Part shown: positions 1-13,301 of the stretch, in pieces
Numbering within the stretch: position 1 is the stretch's first letter
Layout: the number at the start of each line of letters is the position of its first letter
Assembly (NCBI RefSeq): GCF_009834545.1
Contig: NZ_CP019427.1
Coordinates: 4,656,001-4,720,000, forward strand
Direction of reading: 5' to 3'
DNA length: 64,000 nt
Source: Pseudomonas sp. S04
GTDB lineage: Bacteria > Pseudomonadota > Gammaproteobacteria > Pseudomonadales > Pseudomonadaceae
Position numbers and translations under genes: made by a program
Notes under the pieces: generated by a model
The model's input: the letters and a program-made list of their open reading frames with translations, nothing else
Told to the model about the DNA's origin: nothing
Databases searched by the model: none

Positions 1-1178
1 GTGCGCACCACCTCGAAAGCACCATCACGCGGTGGGTCCAAGAGTACCGCACAAAAGCGTTCCTCGGCCCATTTGGCATCAGCCAAAGGCTGGGATAAAT
101 CGGCCTGAAAAAACCTGGCGTTATGCAGATTGTTGCTAGCGGCATTGGCAGCAGCGCGCTCGACCATGGTTTGCACGCCTTCCACGGCTACCACTTCGCG
201 CACCTGCTGGGCCAGCGGCAAGGCAAAGTTGCCCAGGCCGCAGAACAGATCCAGCACCCGTTCCTCAGCCGTCGGTTGCAGCCAGTCCAGGGCCTGGGCC
301 ACCATCGCCTCGTTGACCGCGGCATTGACCTGGACAAAGTCCCCCGGCCGATACGCCAGCTCCAGGTTCCAGCGTTCCAGTCGATAGCCCAGCACCTGGC
401 CGGCATCCACCGGTTGAGGTTCACCTTCGCCATGCAGCCACAACTGGGCTTGATGGAAGGCGCAGAATTCCTTGAGGATATTCAGGTCAGCTTCGGACAA
501 CGGTGCCATGTGCCGCAGCAACACGGCCAACGAAGAACCGGCGAACAACTCGACATGCCCCAGGGCCTGGGGTTTGCTCAAGCGCCGAAGCATCTCGGGC
601 AAACGGCTCATGATCGGCTGCAAGGGCTGTACCAACACCGGGCAATCATCGATGCCGACGATGTCCTGGCTACCGGCAGCACGGAACCCGACTTCCAGCT
701 TCTTCGCCTTGATGTCCCAGCGCACTGCCACTCGGGCGCGACGTCGATAGGCAAATTCCGCCCCGCTCAGCGGCGCAGCCCACTCTTCGGGCTCGACCCC
801 GGCGACCTTCGACAACTGCTCGGCGAGCATGCGCTGTTTCAGGGCCAGTTGTTCGTTATGGGGCAGATGCTGCACGCTGCAGCCACCGCAGCGCCCGGCA
901 TGGACGCAGGGGGCAGGACGGCGCAGGTCATTGGCGACAAACACTCGTTCGGTACGGGCCTCGACGACTTTGCCGTGGGCGCCAAGGACCCTCGCCTCGA
1001 CCTCCTCGCCCGCCAGGGCGCCGATGACGAACCAGGTGCGTCCTTCGAAAAACGCGATGCCACGACCGTCATTGGCCAGGCGCTCGATGCTCAAGCGCTG
1101 CTTTTTACCGGTCGGGATTTGCGGGGCCTTGCTGCCGCCCGTGGGCTGGAAACGCAGGCCTCTCGGTTGCTTGGCCAT
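1..1178 (-). CDS. rlmD: 23S rRNA (uracil-1939-C5)-methyltransferase RlmD, 3' end outside window
   Basis: This SAM-dependent enzyme makes m5U1939 in 23S rRNA. About 392 codons are visible. The N-terminal part is basic and fits a TRAM-type RNA-binding domain. Cys91, Cys97 and Cys100 have the spacing of the RlmD iron-sulfur ligands. The last visible residues read [13 protein letters not shown], the SAM-domain motif just before the catalytic cysteine, which lies outside the window. The start ATG (1176-1178) overlaps the cysM stop as TGATG, so the two genes are probably translationally coupled. In P. aeruginosa relA follows rlmD, and it is expected beyond the left edge. Confidence 0.95.
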   Translation of the reverse strand, partial: MAKQPRGLRFQPTGGSKAPQIPTGKKQRLSIERLANDGRGIAFFEGRTWFVIGALAGEEVEARVLGAHGKVVEARTERVFVANDLRRPAPCVHAGRCGGCSVQHLPHNEQLALKQRMLAEQLSKVAGVEPEEWAAPLSGAEFAYRRRARVAVRWDIKAKKLEVGFRAAGSQDIVGIDDCPVLVQPLQPIMSRLPEMLRRLSKPQALGHVELFAGSSLAVLLRHMAPLSEADLNILKEFCAFHQAQLWLHGEGEPQPVDAGQVLGYRLERWNLELAYRPGDFVQVNAAVNEAMVAQALDWLQPTAEERVLDLFCGLGNFALPLAQQVREVVAVEGVQTMVERAAANAASNNLHNARFFQADLSQPLADAKWAEERFCAVLLDPPRDGAFEVVR

Positions 1179-2080
1179 CAGTTGGGCGCATCGAAAATAC
1201 CGGTCGACAAGTAACGGTCGCCCCGGTCGCAGATGATCGCGACGATCACCGCGTTTTCAACTTCCCGGGACAGCCGCAGCATCGCCGCCACCGCGCCACC
1301 CGAGGAAACGCCACAGAAGATGCCTTCCTCGCGGGCCAGTCGACGGGTCACGTCTTCGGCTTCGCTCTGGGCCATGTCGACGATCCGGTCGACACGCTCG
1401 GCCTGGTAGATCTTCGGCAGGTATTCCTCGGGCCAGCGGCGGATGCCCGGGATCGCCGAGCCTTCCATCGGCTGCAGGCCGACGATCTGCACGCTGGCGC
1501 TCTGCTCTTTCAAGTAGCGCGAAACGCCCATGATGGTCCCGGTAGTGCCCATGGAACTGACAAAGTGGGTAATGGTGCCCTGGGTCTGGCGCCAGATCTC
1601 CGGGCCGGTGGTGGTGTAGTGCGCCTCGGGGTTGTCACCGTTGGCGAACTGGTCCAGCACCTTGCCACGGCCCTCGGCCTCCATGCGCTGGGCCAGATCG
1701 CGGGCGCCTTCCATGCCCTCCTCCTGGCTGACCAGGATCAGCTCGGCACCGTAGGCCGTCATGGCGGCCTTGCGCTCGGCGCTGGAGTTGTCGGGCATGA
1801 TCAGGATCATCTTGTAACCCTTGATCGCCGCCGCCATGGCCAGGGCGATCCCGGTGTTGCCGGAGGTCGCCTCGATCAGAGTGTCGCCGGCATGGATCTG
1901 CCCACGCAACTCGGCACGGGTGATCATCGACAACGCCGGACGGTCCTTGACCGAACCCGCCGGGTTATTGCCCTCAAGCTTGAGCAGCAGGGTGTTGCTG
2001 GTCTCGCCAGGCAGGCGCTGCAAACGGACCAGCGGGGTGTTGCCGACGCAATCGGCGATAGTTGGGTACTGCAAGGTCAT
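1178..2080 (-). CDS. cysM: Cysteine synthase B (O-acetylserine sulfhydrylase B)
   Basis: This PLP enzyme makes cysteine from O-acetylserine and sulfide or thiosulfate. The 300-residue protein begins [20 protein letters not shown]. The PLP lysine lies in [11 protein letters not shown], the substrate loop is [12 protein letters not shown], and the phosphate-binding loop is [11 protein letters not shown]. CysM rather than CysK is favoured by the length and by the neighbours: cysM-rlmD-relA is the P. aeruginosa order. The ATG at 2080 was chosen over an upstream in-frame start at 2146 because family similarity begins there. Its stop overlaps the rlmD start. Confidence 0.93.
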   Translation of the reverse strand: MTLQYPTIADCVGNTPLVRLQRLPGETSNTLLLKLEGNNPAGSVKDRPALSMITRAELRGQIHAGDTLIEATSGNTGIALAMAAAIKGYKMILIMPDNSSAERKAAMTAYGAELILVSQEEGMEGARDLAQRMEAEGRGKVLDQFANGDNPEAHYTTTGPEIWRQTQGTITHFVSSMGTTGTIMGVSRYLKEQSASVQIVGLQPMEGSAIPGIRRWPEEYLPKIYQAERVDRIVDMAQSEAEDVTRRLAREEGIFCGVSSGGAVAAMLRLSREVENAVIVAIICDRGDRYLSTGIFDAPN

Positions 2081-2206
2081 GGCGTATTCGCAATCCAGAC
2101 TGCGGGGGCGCCCATCATACCGGCAAACGTGCGCGGGCCATATCACGCAAAGTACGGTGCTTATGGCTGATAGCTATAAGCAGCTATTACGCTGTCGAGC
2201 GCCCGA

Positions 2207-3568
2207 TCAGACGGCAGAGGGATGAGCCAGCAGGCGCAGGTGCAGGCACAATCCCCCTCCGGTGTTCTGCGCCCACAACTGCCCGCCCTGGCGTTGCACG
2301 GCATTCCTGGCAATGCTCAAGCCCAGCCCGAAACCGCCATTGCCCGGGCGCGAGCCGTCGAGGCGGGTGAAGGGCAGGAAGATCCGTTCCAGGTCGGCCT
2401 CCGCCACCCCACCGCCCTGATCCTCCAGCCAAAGGTGCCAGAACTCGCCGTCACGGCGACCGTCGAGGCGTACGCAGGCGCCCTCGGGGGAATGCCGGAT
2501 GGCGTTGCGCAGAATGTTTTCCAGGGCCTGGGCCAAGGTGTTGAGGTTGCCGCGCACCCAACACTCAGCGTCGACCGCGCATTGCAGTTGGGTACTGGGC
2601 CAGGCACTTTCGTAGCAGGCGTTTTCCGTGAGCATTTCCCACAGCGCCTGCACCTGGATTGCCTCGTCCGGCAGGGGCGCACGCTCGGTATCGAGCCAGG
2701 CCAGTTGCAGGGTGTCTTCGACCAGGCGCTGCATGCCATCGACTTCACGGCCGATGCGGTCACGCAGTTGCGCCAGGTCCTGTTCGCTTTCGCTGGCCAC
2801 TCGCAGGCGACTCAGCGGGGTGCGCAGTTCATGGGACAGGTCACGCAGCAACTGCTGTTGCAGCGCCACCGTGCTTTGCAGCCGTTCGGACATATGATCG
2901 AAGGCGCGCCCCAGTTCACCCAACTCATCCTTGCGATTGGTGGTCTGGCTCGACAGGCGCACGCTCAACTGGTCCGCCCGCCAGGCATTGGCCTGCTCGC
3001 GCAGATTGTTCAGCGGTACCACCAGCAAGCGGTACAGCCCCACGCACAGGAGCAGGGTGAACAGCCCGGGAATCACCCCGTTGGTGATCACCCGCCAGAA
3101 CACTTGGTAGCGCCCAGGCATGAAGCGCTTGGGCAATTCGAGCACCAGGCTGCCGACGCTCGAGTCCTGGGGAAAGGGAATACGCAGCCCGGGCAGGCGC
3201 TTGGCGTGGATCGGCCACTCCATGTCACGCAAAAACGTCAAACGCTGGATTTCCGGAGCGGTGAGTTCATGGCTGCTCAAGGATTGCAGCTCATTACTGA
3301 TGACCCCCACCCAGCCTTTCTCACGCTGAGCCATGCCCTGCAGCCAGGCATCAACGCCGGCGCGCTGGCCCTGTTGCCAGGCTTGCTCGGCCTCGGCGGC
3401 GTAGCCCATGAGGGTAGCCCGGGCCTCGTGGGACAGAAACTGGTTCTGCTTTTCCATGTAGCGGCCCCAGGACCAGCTCAGCCAGATCATCAGCAGGCAG
3501 AAGGCAACCAGCAGGCACGCCAGTTTCCAGAACAGCGAATGTTTGCCGGGGAGGTCAGACCACTTCAT
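2207..3568 (-). CDS. Two-component sensor histidine kinase (PirS/PfeS-like by position)
   Basis: This is a membrane histidine kinase of 453 residues. TM1 is at about residues 14-32 and a periplasmic sensor region runs to about 155. TM2 is at about 160-183, followed by HAMP. The phosphoacceptor is His246 in DLSHELRTPLSRLR. The ATPase domain has GGFGLGLSIARNAV near the C-terminus. It overlaps the response regulator gene by 14 nt, so the two form an operon. In P. aeruginosa this slot between cysM and gacS holds pirR-pirS-pirA (enterobactin uptake control). Here no receptor gene lies between the kinase and cysM, so the signal is unknown. Confidence 0.9.
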   Translation of the reverse strand: MKWSDLPGKHSLFWKLACLLVAFCLLMIWLSWSWGRYMEKQNQFLSHEARATLMGYAAEAEQAWQQGQRAGVDAWLQGMAQREKGWVGVISNELQSLSSHELTAPEIQRLTFLRDMEWPIHAKRLPGLRIPFPQDSSVGSLVLELPKRFMPGRYQVFWRVITNGVIPGLFTLLLCVGLYRLLVVPLNNLREQANAWRADQLSVRLSSQTTNRKDELGELGRAFDHMSERLQSTVALQQQLLRDLSHELRTPLSRLRVASESEQDLAQLRDRIGREVDGMQRLVEDTLQLAWLDTERAPLPDEAIQVQALWEMLTENACYESAWPSTQLQCAVDAECWVRGNLNTLAQALENILRNAIRHSPEGACVRLDGRRDGEFWHLWLEDQGGGVAEADLERIFLPFTRLDGSRPGNGGFGLGLSIARNAVQRQGGQLWAQNTGGGLCLHLRLLAHPSAV

Positions 3569-4277
3569 CGACGGCGCTCAAGACGTAACCTTTGCCCCAC
3601 ACGGTGCGCACTTCGCGCTCGCTGTAGCCGATGGCCTTGAGCTTGCGCCGGATCTGGCTGATGTGCATGTCCAGGCTGCGGTCGTGGGGTGCGTAGCCGC
3701 GTTGCAATACATGCTGGTAAAGGAAGGCCTTGCTCAGGACTTCGTCGCCATTGCGGTTCAGGGTTTCCAGCAGCCGGTACTCACTGCGGGTCAGGCCAGC
3801 CCACTGCTGGCCAAAATGCACATCGCACAGTTCGTCGTCGAACCGCAGGCTGTGGGCTTCCGTATTGAGAGTCGGTGGCACGTGGCGGCGGTCCAGGGCC
3901 ACCCGCCGCAGGATGGCTTCAATGCGCACGCGCAATTCGGCCATGCTGAACGGCTTGGGCAGGTAGTCGTCGGCGCCCAGGCGAAAACCGCTGATGCGAT
4001 CCGCTTCCGCGCCCAGCGCGGACATCAGCAGCACGGGCGTCGAGTCACTGGTACGCAGGTCGGTCAGTACCGCCAGGCCGTCCATGCCCGGCAACAGGAT
4101 ATCCATCAACACCACGTCGAAGGCCTGGGCACGGGCCAGCGCCAGCCCTTCCTTGCCGTTCTGGCACCAGGTGACCTGGAAACCACAACGTCCCAGGTGC
4201 TCATGCACATAAGCGCCGAGCACAAGGTCGTCTTCAATCGCCAGGATCCGGGGAGAGCCAACAGGTACGGGAGTCAT
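3555..4277 (-). CDS. OmpR-family response regulator (PirR/PfeR-like by position)
   Basis: This 240-residue response regulator has an N-terminal receiver domain. The acidic pocket is IEDD near residue 15, the phosphoacceptor is Asp59 in VVLMDILLPGMDG, and the conserved lysine is in LPKPF near 108. A C-terminal winged helix (about 140-235) carries the typical SEYRLLETL and ISQIRRKLK segments. It probably phosphorelays with the kinase whose gene overlaps its stop. An in-frame TTG exists 12 nt upstream; the ATG at 4277 is preferred. It is divergent from gacS across about 207 bp. Its targets are not visible, because no iron-receptor gene is adjacent. Confidence 0.9.
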   Translation of the reverse strand: MTPVPVGSPRILAIEDDLVLGAYVHEHLGRCGFQVTWCQNGKEGLALARAQAFDVVLMDILLPGMDGLAVLTDLRTSDSTPVLLMSALGAEADRISGFRLGADDYLPKPFSMAELRVRIEAILRRVALDRRHVPPTLNTEAHSLRFDDELCDVHFGQQWAGLTRSEYRLLETLNRNGDEVLSKAFLYQHVLQRGYAPHDRSLDMHISQIRRKLKAIGYSEREVRTVWGKGYVLSAVDEVV

Positions 4278-4484
4278 TAGCTTCTGCAAGTAATTCTCAA
4301 TCAGTGATTATTCAAGATTGCCCGGCCATGAGCAACCCGCGCGGCTGCCCGACGTCACGCAGCTGTCGGCGGTGCCGGGCAATTTGCCGAGATTGCCTGC
4401 CTGCAAATCGCTACACTGCGCAGGTATTGCGTGCCAGATAGGCGCATCGATGATCGATGAACGACGTAAGAGCAGGAGAGTGGC

Positions 4485-7235
<2,751 letters not shown>

Positions 7236-7306
7236 TCCAGGGCAATGGCGCCGGGCGCTCGAGGGATTAAACTCAACCTTTTGCCCGTCGATTCCAGGAG
7301 GACCGC

Positions 7307-8296
7307 ATGCGCACCATTCTCTTCAGCAGCCAGACCTACGACCGCGACAGCTTTCTCGCCGCACCGGCCAACGCCAGTATCGAGCTGCACTTCCAGGCTG
7401 CACGCCTGAGCCTGGACACCGTGGCCCTGGCCGAGCGGTTCGAGGTGGTCTGCGCCTTTATCAATGACGACCTCAGCGCGCCGGTGCTGGAGCACCTGGC
7501 GGCTGGCGGCACCCGCTTGATCGCCCTGCGCTCGGCCGGCTACAACCACGTCGACCTGGCGGCCGCCAAGCGCCTGGGCCTGAGCGTGGTCCGCGTGCCA
7601 GCCTACTCGCCCCATGCGGTGGCCGAACATGCGGTGGCGCTGATCCTGGCGCTCAACCGGCGCCTGCACCGCGCCTACAACCGCACTCGCGAAGGCGACT
7701 TCACCCTGCACGGGTTGACCGGCTTTGACCTGTACGGCAAGACAGTGGGAGTCGTCGGCACCGGGCAGATTGGCGCTACGTTCGCCAAAATCATGGCTGG
7801 CTTCGGCTGCCAGTTGCTGGCCTATGACCCCTACCCCAACCCTGAAGTGCAAGCTCTCGGCGCACGCTACCTGCCCCTGGCTGAATTGCTCGCCGAGGCA
7901 CAAATCATCAGCCTGCACTGCCCGCTGACCGCCGACAGCAAGCACCTGATCAACAGCCAGTCACTGGCGCACCTGCAACCCGGGGCCATGTTGATCAACA
8001 CTGGACGCGGCGCCCTGGTGGACACCCCGGCGCTGATCGAAGCCCTGAAAAGCGGACAGTTGGGCTACCTGGGGCTGGACGTGTATGAAGAAGAAGCCCA
8101 ACTGTTCTTCGAGGACCGCTCCGACTTGCCCTTGCAGGACGACGTCCTGGCGCGATTGCTGACCTTTCCCAATGTGATCATCACCGCCCACCAGGCGTTC
8201 CTCACCCGCGAGGCCCTGGCGGCCATTGCCGCGACTACGTTGCAGAACATTACCGAGTGGGCCGCAGGTACCCCGCAAAACCGCGTCGAAGGCTGA
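7307..8296 (+). CDS. ldhA: D-lactate dehydrogenase (fermentative, NAD-dependent)
   Basis: This enzyme interconverts pyruvate and D-lactate with NAD(H) in the cytoplasm. The 329-residue protein is a D-2-hydroxyacid dehydrogenase. The Rossmann motif is GVVGTGQIG at about 147-155. The catalytic Arg lies in NTGRGALVDTPAL, the acidic residue in LDVYEEE, and the catalytic His in TAHQAFLTREAL. A strong ribosome site (AGGAGGACCGC) precedes the ATG by a few bases. It follows gacS in the same direction after 71 bp, the gacS-ldhA order of P. aeruginosa. Confidence 0.95.
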   Translation: MRTILFSSQTYDRDSFLAAPANASIELHFQAARLSLDTVALAERFEVVCAFINDDLSAPVLEHLAAGGTRLIALRSAGYNHVDLAAAKRLGLSVVRVPAYSPHAVAEHAVALILALNRRLHRAYNRTREGDFTLHGLTGFDLYGKTVGVVGTGQIGATFAKIMAGFGCQLLAYDPYPNPEVQALGARYLPLAELLAEAQIISLHCPLTADSKHLINSQSLAHLQPGAMLINTGRGALVDTPALIEALKSGQLGYLGLDVYEEEAQLFFEDRSDLPLQDDVLARLLTFPNVIITAHQAFLTREALAAIAATTLQNITEWAAGTPQNRVEG

Positions 8297-8377
8297 GATT
8301 GGCTGATCGAAGGTCACATCCACGGGCCATGGGCGAGGGTTTCGCGTGCTAGCATATCGGCCATATTTGGAGGACCC

Positions 8378-8812
8378 ATGGTCGAACACGATTTCCGCTA
8401 TAGCCTGATGAACCCGCAACACACCCTGATCGAATGCCGCACCCTCGCGCCGGGGCGTTATCAAGTCACCGGCAACGGTGGCTCGATTCGCGCCGACGAC
8501 GTGTTGCTGGTCACCCTCAAGGGCAGCAAGGACTTGTCCATGCGCCTGACCGTCGAGAATGTGCGTCACCTGCTCAAGCCGATGGGCCAGTGGGTTGCCA
8601 TGGCCAGCGGTCCGGTGTTCGGGGAGTTGGCGATCCACAGCTGGCAGGTCAACTGCGACAGCTGCGCCAAGGAGCTCAAGTTCGAGTTCGCGGTCGACAC
8701 CTCACACGGTATCAAGGCCGAAAAGCCGGCCGCCACCGCGCGGATCGCCGAACTGGGCTGGACCACCGCTGGCGAGAAGCACCTGTGCCCGAAATGCCAG
8801 GAGCCCGCGTGA
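8378..8812 (+). CDS. Conserved hypothetical protein, Pseudomonas family
   Basis: This 144-residue soluble protein has no signal peptide or membrane segment. Four cysteines occur as two CxxC pairs, NCDSCAKELK (near 92-95) and LCPKCQ at the extreme C-terminus, which could bind a metal. A gene with this neighbourhood downstream of ldhA is conserved in Pseudomonas, but I know of no assigned function. The ribosome site is GGAGGACCC directly upstream. Its TGA overlaps the next ATG (TGATG), so it is probably co-translated with the META-domain lipoprotein gene. Confidence 0.8.
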   Translation: MVEHDFRYSLMNPQHTLIECRTLAPGRYQVTGNGGSIRADDVLLVTLKGSKDLSMRLTVENVRHLLKPMGQWVAMASGPVFGELAIHSWQVNCDSCAKELKFEFAVDTSHGIKAEKPAATARIAELGWTTAGEKHLCPKCQEPA

Positions 8813-9216
8813 TGAAACACCTAGTGCTGGCCGGGATGGCGGCTGTGGGCTTGTTGGGGTGCGCGGCCGAGCCGATGAAACTGCAACAGGAGCGCAGCTA
8901 CATCCTGGAGTGGATTGGTGAGCGTCCGCTGATCGACAGCAGCCACCTGACCATCACCCTGGGTGAAGACGGCCGGGCCTACGGCAACGGTGGCTGCAAC
9001 CATTGGTTCGCCCCCTACACCCTGGACGGCAACCAACTGAGCTTCGGCAAAGTCGGCAGCACCCGCAAGCTGTGTGCACCGGCCTTGATGGAGCAGGAAA
9101 GACGCTTCCTGCAGGCGCTGGAAACCGTGCAACGCTGGGACATCTCGCCCATCGAGCAAGTACGCTTCTGGCCCGCCACCGGCAAACCCCTGCGCTGGTG
9201 GCCGGAAGAAGGCTGA
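8812..9216 (+). CDS. META-domain (HslJ-like) lipoprotein
   Basis: This 134-residue protein begins with a short lipoprotein signal; the lipobox-like VGLLGC (Cys17) follows a hydrophobic stretch. The rest is a META/HslJ domain, with a GRAYGNGGCNHWFAPY segment and a conserved Cys near 84. HslJ-type proteins are envelope proteins linked to novobiocin and heat-shock phenotypes in E. coli; no activity is known here. The ATG overlaps the upstream stop codon, so the pair is probably an operon. A 13-bp palindrome after the stop may end transcription. Confidence 0.85.
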   Translation: MKHLVLAGMAAVGLLGCAAEPMKLQQERSYILEWIGERPLIDSSHLTITLGEDGRAYGNGGCNHWFAPYTLDGNQLSFGKVGSTRKLCAPALMEQERRFLQALETVQRWDISPIEQVRFWPATGKPLRWWPEEG

Positions 9217-9225
9217 CCGGCCGAT

Positions 9226-9254
9226 GATCGTTCCCACGCCCCGTGGGAACGATC
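9226..9254. terminator. Perfect 13-bp inverted repeat between convergent genes
   Basis: Arms 9226-9238 and 9242-9254 are exact complements around a CCC loop. The hairpin sits between the stop codons of two convergent genes (9216 and 9275). A palindrome of the GTTCCCACG...CGTGGGAAC type recurs between genes in fluorescent pseudomonads, so it is both a likely two-way terminator and a small dispersed repeat. There is no clear T-run. Confidence 0.6.
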
Positions 9255-9274
9255 AAGTGACACCAAGCGCCGCT

Positions 9275-9742
9275 TCAGTTCTTCGCTTGCAACGCTTGCA
9301 ACTTGGCGATCACCCCCGCCGCCGTCTGCTCGCCCATCAACTGCTCACGCACCTTGCCCTTGTCGTCGATGATGTAGGTCACCGGCAGCGCTTCGCTGCG
9401 CGGTAATTCAAAACGTTCGGCCGGATCCTGGGCCAGGACGGTAAAGTCGATGCCCAGTTTGTTGCTGGCGCTCTTGAGTTCCTCGCCCTGCACGTTGTCG
9501 AAGTTGACCCCGAAGACATTTATCTTCTGACTCTTGAGCTGTTCGGCCAGGGCGTTGAGCTCAGGGATCTCGGTCCGGCAGGGGCCACACCACTCAGCCC
9601 AGTAGTTGAGCACCAACCATTTACCGTCCAGGCGCTCCGAGGCCACCTTCTGGCCCAACTGATCGGTGCCGTAGTCGTAACCACAGCCTGCCAGCAGCAG
9701 GGTGGTGAAAAGTGCCAATGCCGCGCTCAATCGCCTTGTCAT
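9275..9742 (-). CDS. TlpA/ResA-family thioredoxin-like lipoprotein
   Basis: This 155-residue envelope disulfide reductase-like protein has the lipobox LLLAGC (Cys20) after a hydrophobic signal. The redox motif is WAEWCGPCRTEIPEL. The cis-proline region is SEALPVTYIID. The fold fits AhpC/TSA-Redoxin, as in TlpA and ResA. It could reduce periplasmic disulfides; the substrate is not evident. The ATG at 9742 was chosen because the signal peptide starts there; the in-frame extension to 9844 lacks any such signal. It is divergent from arsC. Confidence 0.9.
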   Translation of the reverse strand: MTRRLSAALALFTTLLLAGCGYDYGTDQLGQKVASERLDGKWLVLNYWAEWCGPCRTEIPELNALAEQLKSQKINVFGVNFDNVQGEELKSASNKLGIDFTVLAQDPAERFELPRSEALPVTYIIDDKGKVREQLMGEQTAAGVIAKLQALQAKN

Positions 9743-9858
9743 GGGGCTGATCCTTACTCGATAAATAAATTGCGCTGCGACCCATTGCCCCTGAAGGTTC
9801 TGGACTGCTCGCCGCACAGGTAGAATAGCCGCCACCTTACGCAAGATGCGACCCGCTC

Positions 9859-11250
<1,392 letters not shown>

Positions 11251-11299
11251 CAGGACCCTATCGCGGCATAGGTATCTACACAACTGTGGTGCGACGTTG

Positions 11300-11605
11300 C
11301 ACCTGTGGGCCTCTGGGGTGTTGGATTAGACCGAGTACATATCCATTTCTTCGGTAACGGCCACTTATGGTTCCGCTCTGACAGCGGCTCACTTTTGAGA
11401 GCGCAAAAGTAAGCAAAACGCTCTTGCCCCACCACTCGGTGCCTCGCTTAGGCTCGGCATGCCCGTACTCCGACATTGATTTGGGGGGCCGCCGCAATGG
11501 GCCCTCCCTGGCCCAGTGCGGCTAAACCGGCGTCCTGCCGGTTTACCCCCCAAATCAATATCGGACTCCGGCCAGCGTGGTTAACGGGCGCCCAGGATCA
11601 AAAAC
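11300..11605. repeat. Left arm of a long imperfect inverted repeat
   Basis: This non-coding stretch of about 300 bp is repeated in inverted orientation at 13384-13614 continued at 15038-15124. Matching pieces include GGATTAGACC and the following TACATATCCATTTC block, CACTCGG-GCCTCGC-TAGGCTCGG, the CGGC(A/G)GGACGCCGG core, and GTTAACGGG-CGCC. It is typical of long intergenic repeats in fluorescent pseudomonads. The rest of 11251-11684 contains no gene that I can support. Confidence 0.75.
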
Positions 11606-11748
11606 AAAGCGAGGCGGCCTTAGAGCCGACCTGATCGTTGGAGCATGCGCGGTGTAGCTTCTACTTCCTAAGACGCTCCCCCGGTGTCAGGGTAGTTGTC
11701 GTGTCCTCCGCTTTTTAAAAGTATTCCGGGGGCGGCAAGAGTAAGGTC

Positions 11749-12249
11749 ATGCCTTTCTATTCAGAAGAACGCAAAGCTGCGTTGTTGAAAATGATGCTTC
11801 CGCCCCTGAGCCTTTCAGCGTCGGAGGTCGCGCGCCGTGAAGGTTGTAGCGACATGTCTCTTCATTATTGGCGTAAGCAAGCTGCTGCCAGAGGTTCCCA
11901 GTTGTCCGAAAACAAGCAGTCGCCTGAAAATTGGTCTGCCGAATCCAAGCTCATGGCAGTCATCGAATCATCAGCTTTGTCGGAGCTGGAGCTGAGTGAG
12001 TATTGCCGTCGCAACGGTATTTTCCCTGAGCAAATTGATGGCTGGCGCAAAGCTTTCATTGCCAACAGTACTAATCATTCAGCGCTGAAAAAAGGAATCG
12101 CTGGGGAGACCAAGGAGGATAAAAAGCGGATTCGGGAACTGGAGCGCGAGCTGCGCCGAAAGGATGCAGCACTGGCTGAAACAGTCGCATTGCTGGTGCT
12201 GCGAAAAAAGCTCAATGCCTACTGGGGGAGCGACGACGAGGTCAATTGA
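11749..12249 (+). CDS. IS3-family transposase OrfA
   Basis: This 166-residue OrfA has an N-terminal helix-turn-helix (about 16-45, SASEVARREGCSDMSLHYWR) for end recognition. It ends in a charged leucine-rich coiled coil (KEDKKRIRELERELRRKDAALAE is split around 122-145), typical of IS3 OrfA multimerisation. It reads through A AAA AAG (12204-12210) before stopping at 12249. The -1 frame from this heptamer is open into OrfB. Confidence 0.9.
   Translation: MPFYSEERKAALLKMMLPPLSLSASEVARREGCSDMSLHYWRKQAAARGSQLSENKQSPENWSAESKLMAVIESSALSELELSEYCRRNGIFPEQIDGWRKAFIANSTNHSALKKGIAGETKEDKKRIRELERELRRKDAALAETVALLVLRKKLNAYWGSDDEVN
12204..12210 (+). promoter_or_regulatory. Programmed -1 frameshift heptamer (A AAA AAG)
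   Basis: In the OrfA frame the codons read CGA AAA AAG CTC, so the heptamer is in the canonical X XXY YYZ register. After slipping, the -1 frame reads GCT CAA TGC and stays open through 12246 into OrfB. In IS3 elements this produces the OrfAB fusion transposase. Confidence 0.85.
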
Positions 12250-13301
12250 CCTTGTTGCCAGAACGGCATCTTCTCGTCGACTGGCTCAACGAAGCCATCA
12301 CGGCGGGCGCCCGCAGGGCGCCTGCGTGTCTAGAAGTCGGTATTTCGCTACGCACGCTACAGCGCTGGAGCCTGCCCGAAGCAATGTTGGCAGATGGGCG
12401 CACCACGACGGTGAGGCCAGTGCCGAGTAACGCCCTGAGTGATCTTGAGCGCCAAGCTATCCTGGTCTTGTGCAACAGCAAGGCCTACGCACATCTGCCA
12501 CCGAGCCAGATCGTGCCACGGCTCGCTGACGAGGGACGTTACATGGCATCGGAGGCAACCTTTTACCGAGTGCTGCATGCGGCAGATCAGCAGCATCATC
12601 GTTCCCGCGCCAAACGCCCGCATCGCCATGAAGCACCCACCACTTACGCGGCGACAGCCGCCAATCAGGTGTGGTCTTGGGATATTACGTACCTGCCGTC
12701 GCCGGTTCGTGGGAAGTTTTACTACCTCTATTTGATCGAGGATATCTACAGCCGAAAGGCCGTGGGCTGGGAAGTTTACGAGGCAGAAAGCGGTGAAAAA
12801 GCAGCCGTCCTACTGCAACGAAGTGTCACTCGAGAGAAGTGCTGGCGTCAGCCGCTGGTGCTTCACTCGGACAATGGCGCACCGATGAAATCGGTGACGT
12901 TACTGACCAAGATGTACGACCTGGGTATCACGCCATCGAGAGGAAGACCTCGGGTAAGCAACGACAATCCTTACTCGGAGTCGCTGTTTAGAACGCTGAA
13001 GTACTGCCCGCAGTGGCCGCAGGATGGATTTAGCAGCCTGGATGACGCGCGTATCTGGGTGAGGAATTTTATGGCCTGGTACAACACCGAGCATCGTCAT
13101 AGCCGAATCCGCTTCGTGACACCCGCCCAGCGCCACGAGGGAAATGACCGGGAAATCTTGGCCCGGAGGGCGGCAATCTATGGGCAAGCGAGAGAAAAAA
13201 GGCCTGAAAGATGGTCAGGTGAGACACGCAACTGGAACCCAATCGGGACGGTGTATCTCAACCCCGAAAGGGAGCTGACAGTTGTCGTGAAGGTCGCCTA
13301 G
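12246..13301 (+). CDS. IS3-family transposase OrfB (DDE integrase core)
   Basis: This 351-residue catalytic part has a retroviral-type integrase core. The D-D-E residues lie in WSWDITYLPS, VLHSDNGAPM and DNPYSESLFRTLK, followed by FMAWYNTEHRHSRI. An N-terminal HTH-like region (about 25-45) precedes it. The only start in frame is TTG overlapping the OrfA stop (TTGA), so expression as an OrfAB fusion by -1 frameshifting at 12204-12210 is more likely. No internal stop is seen, so the element may be active. Confidence 0.93.
   Translation: MTLLPERHLLVDWLNEAITAGARRAPACLEVGISLRTLQRWSLPEAMLADGRTTTVRPVPSNALSDLERQAILVLCNSKAYAHLPPSQIVPRLADEGRYMASEATFYRVLHAADQQHHRSRAKRPHRHEAPTTYAATAANQVWSWDITYLPSPVRGKFYYLYLIEDIYSRKAVGWEVYEAESGEKAAVLLQRSVTREKCWRQPLVLHSDNGAPMKSVTLLTKMYDLGITPSRGRPRVSNDNPYSESLFRTLKYCPQWPQDGFSSLDDARIWVRNFMAWYNTEHRHSRIRFVTPAQRHEGNDREILARRAAIYGQAREKRPERWSGETRNWNPIGTVYLNPERELTVVVKVA

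Noticed and set aside
2222..3640. 472-codon plus-strand frame across the PirS-like gene
   Set aside because: It is the shadow of the kinase frame; the kinase motifs are on the minus strand.
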